From assembly GCF_947507565.1 (NCBI RefSeq), contig NC_089175.1:4143733-4207732 (forward strand): 64,000 nt of DNA, written 5' to 3'. Numbering within the stretch: the first letter of the stretch is position 1; every line of letters begins with the position of its first letter. The translations under genes were made by a program, and so were the position numbers. Below are positions 46,401-58,400 of the stretch, piece after piece. Origin of the DNA: Oscarella lobularis (lineage: Eukaryota; Porifera; Homoscleromorpha; Homosclerophorida; Oscarellidae). Below the pieces are notes generated by a model that saw nothing but the letters and a program-made list of their open reading frames with translations, was not told where the DNA came from and searched no databases.

Positions 46401-49400
46401 GGGAGCAGGTAACTCTCCCCAAGGTGTGACCATTATGCCTGGTGGCCGGTCAATTTCCTCACTTGACAAGGGCTTGGTCGCAAAGCCTTCCTAGTAATGA
46501 CGAGAGCGAGGCATTCTGATATCTCCTCCATAGCACCGTCTTCCGTGAGGTTTGATACTGGGTGTCGTTTTTTTCTTTTTCAAAAAGATTCTATTAGTCG
46601 AAAGAACGCGTCTTATGACCTTCTAGGGGTCAAACAACGCGTTTTTGACCTTGTAGCAGCCACGTGGCGAAAGAGGGCCTCACTTCTCTCTACACCTCAT
46701 AGCGTTTGTATCTGTGTACGTAGCACAGCTTCATTTTCTCTTTGCTAGATTTTCTTTCAAAGGGATGTCAATATTCGCTTGTGCTACCGCGATCTTGAGC
46801 TCTTTCTCTCCATCGCGTCTAGCTTTAAAAGCCAACTGGAAGGACGCGGAATCTTTTCCAATGACATCTCGTCGGAAGACGAAGAAGAAAACGACGACGT
46901 TGACGGTGAAAATTTTATAGAATTGAGCAAATACATCTATCTGACAGTGCTCTGTGTATAGATCTCAAGCTGAAGAGGCTCAAGCAGCTTGGCTACTCTC
47001 CGCGTCTAGAAGCGTTGATTCGAACGAAAGGAGATTTCAATGCCTCCGCCGATTGGCTTGTCGACAACGTAAAAAGTATGACTGGCTCGTTGGGGTGCTT
47101 GTCTTTCCGTTTTTTTATTTTTGGATTCAGGTGCTCTCTAAGGCTCGGAGCTAGTCAGACGGACAGCCGTTGTGGTAAAGCCTACACAACGAGTTTAAAC
47201 TCAAGACTCAAAAATTGGAAACGAATTAAATGTTCTTACCTGTGTGTAGGAGTCGAGGATTTTTTCTTACGACGAGCGAGGGAGGATTTGTTCAGGCTCA
47301 CGCTTCGCAGGGTTATGGTAGACCCGATGCGTAAGTCTCTATTCTCCTATTCTCCTTATTCGATTTCGTCGTACTCCGCGTGCAGCCGGTATATATATTC
47401 CCTCATGCGGTGTTCGTTCTCCGCGTGCAGCCGGTATATATATATTCCCTCATGCGGTGTTCGTTCTCCGCCTACAGGCGGTATATATATTTCGTCAGGA
47501 GGTGTTCGTTCTCCGCCTGCAGGCGGTATATATATTCCGTCAGGCGTTGTTCGTTCTCCGTCTGCAGGCGGTATATATATTTCGTCAGGCGTTGTTCGTT
47601 CTCCGCCTGCAGGCGGTGTACATATTCCGTCAGGCGTTGTTCGTACTCGGCCTGCAGGCGGTATATATATTCCGTCAGGCGTTGTTCGTACTCCGCCTGC
47701 AAGCGGTATATATATTCCGTCAGGCGGTGTTCGTACTCCTCCAGCAGGCGGTGTATATATTCCGTCAGGCGGTGTTCGTACTTCTCCGGCAGGCGGTATA
47801 AATATTTCGTTAGGCGTTGTTCTTACTCCTACGGTAGGCGGTATGCATATTCCGTCAGGCGTTGTTCGTACCCTTCCCGAACGCGGTATATACACCGTCA
47901 GGCGATGTTCGTACTTTTCCTGCAGGCGGTATATATATACGTACTCTTCCGACAGGCGGTATTTATATTTCGTCAGGCGTTGTTCGTTCTCCGCCTGCAG
48001 GCGGTGTATATATTCCATCAGGCGTTGTACGTACTCTTCCGGCAGGCGGTATATATATTCCGTCAGGTGATGTTCGTACTCCGCCGGCAGGCGGTATATA
48101 TATTTCGTCAGGCATTGTTCGTATTTCGCCTGCAGGCGGTACATATATACCGTCAGGCGTTGTTCGTTCTCCGCCTGCAGGCTGTATATATGTTCCGCCA
48201 GGCGTTGTTCGTACTCCGCCGGCAGGCGGTATATATATTCCGTCAGGCGTTGTTCGTACTCCGCGTGCAGGCGGTATATATATGTTCCGTCAGGCGTTGT
48301 TCGTTTTCCTCCTGCAGGCGGTATGTATATTTCGTTAGGCGGTGTTCGTACTCTGCCTGCAGGCGGTATATATATTTCGTTAGGCGGTGTACGTACTTCT
48401 CCGGCAGGCGGTATATATATTCCGTCAAGCGGTGTTTGTACTCCGCCTGCAAGCGGTATATTTATTCCGTCAGGCGTTGTTCGTTTTCCGCCTGCAGGCG
48501 GTATATATATTCCGTCAGGCGGTGTACGTACTCCTCCGGCAGGCGGTATATATATTTCGTCAGGCGGTGTTCGTTCTCCGCCTTGCAGGCAGTATATATA
48601 TTCCGTCAGGCGGTGTACGTACTCCTCCGGTAGGCTTACATTTGAATTCACAGGCTTTCATTTGAATGCACAGGCTTTCATTTGAATGCACACGCTTTTA
48701 TTTGAATGCACATGTTTTTTTTTGAATCCACAGGGCCTCAAGTAAGTACACAGGCTCTCAATTGAATGCACATGCTTTCAATTGAATGCACAGGCTTTCA
48801 ATTGAATGCACAGGCTTTCATTTGAATGCACACGCTCTCAATTGAATGCACAGGCTTTCATTTAAATGCACAGGCTTTCATTTGAATGCACGGGCTTTTA
48901 TTTGAATGCACATGTTTTCATTTGAATCCACAGGGCCTCAAGTAAGTACACACACTCTCAATTGAATGCACAGGCTCTCAATTGAATGCACAGGCTTTCA
49001 TTTGAATGCACAGGCTTTCATTTAAATGTACAGGCTTTCATTTGAATGCACAGGCTTTTATTTAAATGCACATGTTTTCATTTGAATCCACAGGGCCTCA
49101 AGTAAGTACACAGGCTCTCAATTGAATGCACAGGCTTTCAATTGAATGCACAGGCTTTCAATTGAATTCACAGGCTTTCATTTGAATGCACAGGCTTTCA
49201 TTTGAATGCACCTGCTTTTATTTGAATGCACATGTTTTCATTTGAATCCACAGGGCCTCAAGTAAGTACACGGGCTCTCAATTGAATGCACAGGCTTTCA
49301 TTTGAATGCACAGGCTTTCATTTGAATGCACAGGCTTTCATTTGAATGCACAGGCTTTCATTTGAATGCAAAGGGTCTCAAGTGAGTGCACAGGCTCTCA

Positions 49401-52400
49401 ATTGAATGCACAGGCTTTCATTGGAATGCACAGGCTTTCATTTGAATGCACAGGCTTTCATTTGAATGCACAGGCTTTCATTTGAATGCACAGGCTTTCA
49501 TTTGAATGCACAGGCTTTTATTTGAATGCACCTGCTTTCATTTGAATGCACAGGCTCTCATTTGAATGTACAGGCTTTTATTTGAATGCACAGGCTTACA
49601 TTTGAATGCACAGGCTTTCATTTGAATGCAAAGGTCTCAAGTGAGTGCACAGGCTCTCAATTGAATGCACAGGCTTTCATTTGAATGCACATGCTTTCAT
49701 TTGAATGCACAGGCTTTCATTTGAATGCACCTGCTTTCATTTAAATGCACAGGCTCTCATGTGAATGCACAGGCTTTCATTTGAATACACAGGCTTTTAA
49801 TTGAATGCACAGGCTTTCATTTCAATACACAAGCTTTCATTTGAATGCACATGCTTTCATTTGAATGAACAAACTTTTATTTGAATGCACATGTTTTCAT
49901 TTGAATCCACAGGGCCTCAAGTAGGTGCACAGGCTCTCAATTGAATGCACAGGCTTTCATTTGAATGCACAGGCTTTCATTTGAATGCACATGCTTTCAT
50001 TTGAATGCACATGCTTTTATTTGAATGCACTTGAATCCACAGGGACTCAAGTAAGTGCCCTGTGGATTCAAATGAAAACATGTGCATTCAAATGAAAGCC
50101 TGTGCATTCAAATGAAGGCCTGTGTATTCAAATGAAAGCCTGTGCATTCAAATGGAAGCCTGTGCATTCAAATGAAAGCCTGTGCATTCAAATGAAAGCC
50201 TGTGCATTCAAATGAAAGCCTGTGCATTCAAATGAAAGCCTGTGCATTCAAATGAAAGCCTGTGCATTCAAATGAAAGCAGGTGCATTCAAATGAAAGCC
50301 TGTGCATTCAAATGAAAGCAGGTGCATTCAAATGAAAGCCTGTGCATTCAAATGAAAGCGTGTGCATTCAATTGAGAGCCTGTGCACTTACTTGAGGCCC
50401 TGTGGATTCAAATGAATACATGTGCATTCAAATAAAAGCCTGTGCATTCAAATGAAAGCATGTGCATTCAAATGAAAGCATGTGCATTCAAATGAAAGCC
50501 TGTGCATTCAAATGTAATCCTGTGCATTCAAATGAAAGCATGTGCATTCAAATGAAAGCCTGTGCATTCAAATGTAAGCCTGTCCATTCAAATGAAAGCC
50601 TGTGCAGTCAAATGAAAGCCTGTGCATTCAATTGAGAGCCTGTGCACTTACTTGAGGCCCTGTGGATTCAAATGAAAACATGTGCATTCAAATAAAAGCC
50701 TGTGCATTCAAATGAAAGCATGTGCATTCAAATGAAAGCTTGTGTATTTAAATGAAAGTCTGTGCATTCAAATGAAAGCACGTGCATTCAAAATGAAAGC
50801 TTGTGTATTCAAATGAAAGCCTGTGCATTCAAATGAAAGCATGCGCATTCAAATGAAAGCCTGTGCATTCAAATGAAAGCCTGTGCATTCAATTGAGAGC
50901 CTGTGCACTTACTTGAGGCCCTGTGGATTCAAATGAAGACATGTGCATTCAAATAAAAGCCCGTGCATTCAAATGAAAGCCTGTGCATTCAAATGTAATC
51001 CTGTGCATTCAAATGAAAGCATGTGCATTCAAATGAAAGCCTGTGCATTCAAATGTAAGCCTGTCCATTCAAATGAAAGCCTGTGCAGTCAAATGAAAGC
51101 CTGTGCATTCAATTGAGAGCCTGTGCACTTACTTGAGGCCCTGTGGATTCAAATGAAAACATGTGCATTCAAATAAAAGCCTGTGCATTCAAATGAAAGC
51201 ATGTGCATTCAAATGAAAGCTTGTGTATTCAAATGAAAGTCTGTGCATTCAAATGAAAGCATGTGCATTCAAAATGAAAGCTTGTGTATTCAAATGAAAG
51301 CCTGTGCATTCAAATGAAAGCATGCGCATTCAAATGAAAGCCTGTGCATTCAAATGAAAGCCTGTGCATTCAATTTAGAGCCTGTGCACTTACTTGAGGC
51401 CCTGTGGATTCAAATGAAAACATGTGCATTCAAATAAAAGCATGTGCATTCAAATGAATAAGACATCGTTCTTCTGATTCACAACGTTAAATACGCAAAA
51501 TTTTTTTAGAAGAAATTGGGGTCCCCATTAGGAACCGGCCCGCGAAAATTTCGCTGTTTTAAAAGCTATAGCAGTGTTGAAAACATTTTTTCTGAATTAG
51601 AGAAGAGCTTTATCGACTGATTTCCAGCATAAAATAAGCAAATAATTATTAGATGAAAACGGGGCGCCCATTAGGAACCGAGCCGAGAAAATTTCGCTCT
51701 TTTAAAAGCTAAGGCAGCTTTGAAAACATTTTTCTTTATTAGAGAAGAGCTCTATCGAGTGATTTCCAGCTAAAAATAAGCAAAGAAATATTAGATGAAA
51801 ATGGGGCCCCTATTAGGAACCGGGCCGCGAAAATTTTCGGTTTTTTCGCGCTCTAGGTTGTCTAATTTTTTTCTGTGCATGTGTGACAGTGTGCGAGATC
51901 GTGTTCGTATTTTTCAATATATGCGAAGAATGTTTATTCAGGTTGCTGATATACGGGAACTGCATTTTCAGTCATTGCGCTGGGATGACTGAAACCGGCT
52001 CAAAACGGGGCGACCGCGATGAAAGGAGGGGAAGATGTACAATCGCGAAAGGTTATGAACGTTTTTACGTGCTTCTCGTTGCTCGCGATCGCGTTACGGG
52101 GGCTCTGTGTACGTTCGGAGGTGTTATCTTCGCGTTTATTCGCTCTCTCGTCGGTTTTTTTGGTTTTCGGCGCTTCTCGGTGATGTTACGAGCTTTCACG
52201 AGGGTTTGTTGGCGTTGCGCGGAGGAAATTGGGGGCCCGGGAGGGGAGATCGATTCGTCTCGTGGGAGTCGAGTGGTTTTAGGCGTCTATTTCGCGTATT
52301 CGGGTCCTAATCGTGGTTCTCGACGTAGTATTGCTGTTAAATCTCTCCCGGTTCATCAAATTTACCGTCGGGGCCGTCTATTTTAGGGGCAGTGTTAGGG

Positions 52401-55400
52401 CAGAGTCAATACTCATAGGTATATATTGGGTCCTAATTGTGTTACATATTTCTAATTAGTTTTTTTGGGGGGGGGGGGGGTGCATAGGAATGGGAGGAAC
52501 GAGGACAAGACCAAGGGACGCGAGGGAGAAGAGGAACAAGCGAGCAAGGAGAAGGAGGAATATCAAGGGATCGACGGTATGTGATGGAGGTAGAGTTTTT
52601 TATGTTGGATGATTTCTAATTAGTTTTTTTAGGTGCATAGGAATGGGAGGAACGAGGACAAGAGCAAGGGACGCGAGGGAGAAGGAGGAACAAGCAATCA
52701 AGAAGATGAAGGAATATCAAGGGATCGACGGCATGTGATGGAGGTAGAGTTTTAGTAATTAAGGAGTTTCTAATTCGTTTTCTAGATGTGGAAGAGTGTA
52801 AGGAAGAAGGCTATGAACAAGGGACGCGAGTGGGAAGGACGGAAAAGTGATCAGGAGGAAGGACGACTATCGAGGGATCAAAGGTATGTGATGTAGGTAG
52901 AGTTTTAGTTATTGAGGGGTCTCTAATTCGTTTCTAAATTTGTCCTGGGGACAATTTGTCCTGGGGACAATTTGTCCTGGGACAATTTGTCCTGGGACAA
53001 TTTGTCCAGGTACAATTTTGTCCTGGGGACAATTTGTCCTAGGACAATTTGTCCTTCTCCTATGCCTTTTGCCTTCTCCCTTTGCCTTTTGCTTTCTCCT
53101 TTGCCTTTTGCCTTCTCCCTTTGCCTTTTGCCTTCTCCCTTTGCCTTTTGCCTTCTCCCTTTGCCTTTTGCCTTCTCCCTTTGCCTTTTGCCTTCTCCCT
53201 TTTGCCTTTTGCCTTCTCCCTTTGCCTTTTGCCTTCTCCCTTTGCATTTTTGCCTTCTCCCTTTGCCTTTTGCTTTCTCCCTTTGCCTTTTGCCTTCTCC
53301 CTTTGCCTTTTGCCTTTTCCCTTTGCCTTTTGCCTTCTCATTTGCCTTTTGCCTTCTCCTTTGCCTTTTGCCTTCTCCCTTTGCTTTTTGCCTTCTCCCT
53401 TTGCCTTTTGCCTTCTCTCTTTGCCTTTTGCTTTCTCCCTTTTGCCTTTTGTCTTCTCCTTTGCCTTTTGCCTTCTCCTTTGCCTTTTGCCTTCTCCCTT
53501 TTGCCTTTTGCCTTCTCCCTTTGCCTTTTGCCTTCTTCCTTTGCCTTTTGCCTTCTCCTTTGCCTTTTGCCTTCTCCCTTTGCCTTTTGCCTTCTCCCTT
53601 TTGCCTTTTGCCTTCTCCCTTTTGCCTTTTGCCTTCTCCCTTTGCCTTTTGCCTTCTCTCTTTGCCTTTTGCCTTCTCCCTTTGCCTTTTGCCTTCTCCC
53701 TTTTGCCTTTTGCTTTCTCCCTTTGCCTCTTGCCTTCTCCCTTTGCCTTTTGCCTTCTCCTTTGCCTTTTGCCTTCTCCCTTTTGCCTTTTGCCTTCTCC
53801 CTTTTGCCTTTTGCCTTCTCCCTTTGCCTTTTGCCTTCTCCCTTTTGCCTTTTGCCTTCATCCTTTTGCCTTTTGCCTTCTCCTTTGCCTTTTGCCTTCT
53901 CCCTTTTGCCTTTTGCCTTCTCCCTTTGCCTTTTGCCTTCTCCCTTTTGCCTTTTGCCTTCTCCCTTTGCCTTTTGCCTTCTCCGGAGAGAAGAATTGGC
54001 TAGTCCCTTGTAAATTCACTGTAATTTATTACAGGGGAGAAGAGTTGGCTAGTCCCTTGTAAATTAACTGTAATTTATTACAGGGGAGAAGAGTTGGCTA
54101 GTCTCTTGTAATTTTTCTGTAATTTATTACAGGGGAGAAGAATTGGCTAGTCCCTTGTAATTTCACTGTAATTTATTACAGGGGAGAAGAATTGGCTAGT
54201 CCCTTGTAATTTCACTGTAATTTATTACAGGGGAGAAGAGTTGGCTAGTCCCTTGTAAATTCACTGTAATTTATTACAGGGGAGAAGAGTTGGCTAGTCT
54301 CCTTGTAATTTCACTGTAATTTATTACAGGGGAGAAGGGTTGGCTAGTCCCTTGTACTGTCACTGTAGTTTATTACAGGGGAGAAGAGTTGGCTAGTCCA
54401 TTGTAATTTCACTGTAATTCATTACAGGCGAGAAGAATTGGCTAGTCGCCTGTAAATTCACTGTCATTTATTACAGGGGAGAAGAGTTGGCTAGTCCCTT
54501 GTAATTTCACTGTAATTTATTACAGGGGAGAAGAATTGGCTAGTCCCTTGTAAATTCACTGTAATTTATTACAGGGGAGAAGAGTTGGCTAGTCTCCTTG
54601 TAATTTCACTGTAATTTATTACAGGGGAGAAGGGTTGGCTAGTCTCTCGTACTTTCACTGTAATTTATTACAGGGGAGAAGAATTGGCTAGTCCCTTGTA
54701 ATTTCACTGTAACTTATTACAGGGGAGAAGAGTTGGCTAGTCCCTTGTAATTTTTCTGTAATTTATTACAGGGGAGAAGAATTGGCTAGTCCCTTGTAAA
54801 TTCACTGTAATTTATTACAGGGGAGAAGAGTTGGCTAGTCCCTTGTAATATCACTGTAATTTATTACAGGGGAGAAGAGTTGGCTAGTCCCTTTTAATTT
54901 TTCTGTAATTTATTACAGGGGAGAAGAATTGGCTAGTCCCTTGTAATGTCACTGTAATTTTTTACAGGGGAGAAGAGTTGGCTAGTCTCTTGTAATTTTG
55001 CTGTAATTTATTACAGGGGAGAAGAATTGGCTAGTCCCTTGTAAATTCACTGTAATTTATTACAGGGGAGAAGAGTTGGCTAGTCCCTTGTACTTTCACT
55101 GTAATTTATTACAATGGAGTAGAGTTGGCTAGTCTCTTGTAATTTCAACTGTAATTTATTACAGGGGAGAAGAGTTGGCTAGTCCCTTGTAATTTTTCTG
55201 TAATTTATTACAGGGGAGAAGAGTTGGCTAGTCCCTTGTAATTTCACTGTAATTTATTACAGGGGAGAAGAATTGGCTAGTCCCTTGTAATGTCACTGTA
55301 ATTTATTACAGGGGAGAAGAGTGTGCTAGTCCCTTGTAATTTCACTGTAATTTATTATAAGGGAGACTAGTTGGCTAGTCCTTTGTATTTTCACTGTAAT

Positions 55401-58400
55401 TTATTACAATGGAGTAGAGTTGGCAAGTCTCTTGTAATTTCAACTGTAATTTATTACAGGGAAGAAGAGTTGGCTAGTCCCTTGTAATTTTTCTGTAATT
55501 TATTACAGGGGAGAAGAGTGTGCTAGTCCCTTGTAATTTCACTGTAATTTATTATAAGGGAGACTAGTTGGCTAGTCCTTTGTATTTTCACTGTAATTTA
55601 TTACAATGGAGTAGAGTTGGCAAGTCTCTTGTAATTTCAACTGTAATTTATTACAAGGGAGAAGAATTGGCTAGTCCCTTGTAATGTCACTGTAATTTAT
55701 TACAGGGGAGAAGAGTGTGCTAGTCCCTTGTAATTTCACTGTAATTTATTATAAGGGAGACTAGTTGGCTAGTCCTTTGTATTTTCACTGTAATTTATTA
55801 CAATGGAGTAGAGTTGGCAAGTCTCTTGTAATTTCAACTGTAATTTATTACAGGGAAGAAGAATTGGCTAGTCCCTTGTAATGTCACTGTAATGTATTAC
55901 AGGGGAGAAGAGTTGGCTAGTCCCTTGTAATGTCACTGTAATTTATTACAGGGGAGAAGAGTTGGCTAGTCCCTCTTAATTTTTCTGTAATTTATTACAG
56001 GGGAGAAGAATTGGCTAGTCCCTTGTAATTTCACTCTAATTTATTACAATGGACTAGAGTTGGCTAGTCCCTTGTAATTTTTCTGTAATTTATTACAGGG
56101 GAGAAGAGTTGGCTAGTCCCTTGTAATTTTTCTGCAATTTATTACAGGGGAGAAGAATTGGCTAGTCCCTTGTAATTTCACTGTAATTTATTACAAGGGA
56201 GAAGAGTTGGCTAGTCCCTTGTAATTTTTCTGTAATTTATTACAGGGGAGAAGAATTGGCTAGTCCCTTGTACTGTCACTGTAGTTTATTACAGGGGAGA
56301 AGAGTTGGCTAGTCCATTGTAATTTCACTGTAATTCATTACAGGCGAGAAGAATTGGCTAGTCGCTTGTAAATTCACTGTCATTTATTACAGGGGAGAAG
56401 AGTTGGCTAGTCCCTTGTAATTTCACTGTGATTTATTACAGGGGAGAAGAATTGGCTAGTCCCTTGTAAATTCACTGTAATTTATTACAGGGGAGAAGGG
56501 TTGGCTAGTCTCTTGTACTTTCACTGTAATTTATTACAGGGGAGAAGAGTTGGCTAGTCCCTTGTAATTTTTCTGTAATTTATTACAGGGGAGAAGAATT
56601 GGCTAGTCCCTTGTGAATTCACTGTAATTTATTACAGGGGAGAAGAGTTGGCTAGTCCCTTGTAAATTAACTGTAATTTATTACAGGGGAGAAGAATTGG
56701 CTAGTCCCTTGTAATTTCACTGTAATTTATTACAGGGTAGAAGAGTTGGCTAGTCCCTTGTAATTTCACTGTAATTTATTACTGGGGAGAAGAGTTGGCT
56801 AGTCCCTTGTAATTTTTCTGTAATTTATTACAGGGGAGAAGAATTGGCTAGTCCATTGTAATTTTTCTGTAATTTATTACAGGGGAGAAGAATTGGCTAG
56901 TCCCTTGTAATTTCACTGTAACTTATTACAGGGGAGAAGAGTTGGCTAGTCCCTTGTAATTTTTCTGTAATATATTACAGGGGAGAAGAATTGGCTAGTC
57001 CCTTGTAATTTCACTGTAACTTATTACATGGGAGAAGAGTTGGCTAGTCCCTTTTAATTTTTCTGTAATTTATTACAGGGGAGAAGAGTTGGCTAGTTCC
57101 TTGTAATTTCACTGTAATTTATTACAGGGGAGAAGGGTTGGCTAGTCCCTTGTACTTTCACTGTAATTTATTACAGGGGAGAAGAATTGGCTAGTCCCTT
57201 GTAATTTCACTGTAACTTATTACAGGGGAGAAGAGTTGGCTAGTCCCTTGTAATTTTTCTGTAATTTATTACAGGGGAGAAGAATTGGCTTGTCCCTTGT
57301 AAATTCACTGTAATTTATTACAGGGGAGAAGAGTTGGCTAGTCCCTTGTAAATTAACTGTAATTTATTACAGGGGAGAAGAGTTGGCTAGTCCCTTGTAA
57401 ATTCACTGTAATTTATTACAGGGGAGAAGAATTGGCTAGTCCCTTGTAATTTCACTGTAATTTATTACAGGGGAGAAGATTTGGCGAATCCCTTGTAATT
57501 TCACTGTAATTTATTACAGGGAGAAGAGTTGGCTAGTCCCTTGTAATTTTTCTGTAATTTATTACAGGGGCGAAGAGTTGGCTAGTTCCTTGTAATTTCA
57601 CTGTAATTTATTACTGGGGAGAAGAATTGGCTAGTCCCTTGTAATGTCACTGTAATTTATTACAGGGGATAAGAGTTGGCTAGTCCCTTGTATTTTTTCT
57701 GTAATTTATTGCAGGGCAGAAGAGTTGGCTAGTCCCTTGTAATTTTTCTGTAATTTATTACAGGGGAGATGAGTTGGCTAATTCCTTGTCAATTCACTGT
57801 AATTTATTACAGGGGAGAAGAGTTGGCTAGTCCCTTGTAATTTCACTGTAATTTATTACAAGGGAGACTAGTTGGCTAGTCCTTTGTATTTTCACTGTAA
57901 TTTATTGCAATGGAGTAGAGTTGGCTAGTCTCTTGTAATTTCAACTGTAATTTATTACAGGGGAGAAGAATTGGCTAGTTCCTTGTAATTTCACTGTAAT
58001 TTATTACAGGGGAGAAGAATTGGCTAGTCCCTTGTAATGTCACTGTAATTTATTACAGGGGAGAAGAGTTGGCTAGTCCCTTGTATTTTTTCTGTTATTT
58101 ATTGCAGGGGAGAAGAATCGGCTAGTCCCTTGTAATGTCACATTAATTTATTACAGGGGAGAAGAATTGGCTAGTCCCTTCTAATTTCACTGTAATTTAT
58201 TACAGGGGAGAAGAGTTGGCTAGTCCCTTGTAAATTAACTGTAATTTATTACAGGGGAGAAGACTTGGCTAGTCCCTTGTAAATTAACTGTAATTTATTA
58301 CAGGGGAGAAGAGTTGGCTAGTCGCTTGTAATTTCACTGTAATTTATTACAGGGGAGAAGAATTGGCTAGTCCCTTGTAATTTCACTGTAATTTATTACA

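Noticed and set aside
46400-46500. Spliceosomal or other known small RNA after the TATA box
   Set aside because: A hairpin is visible, but I could not match it to U1, U2, U4, U5, U6 or U11 conserved sequences.
47380-48651. Proteins of about 400 aa on both strands
   Set aside because: Both are translations of the 45-bp minisatellite; open frames on opposite strands reflect unit length and composition.
51883-52386. 167-codon gene
   Set aside because: No domain, signal, promoter or splice support, and it overlaps no homologous copy.
52923-54013. Lysine-rich or Phe/Leu-rich proteins of 312-357 aa
   Set aside because: They are translations of the polypyrimidine repeat in overlapping frames, with no splice or start context.
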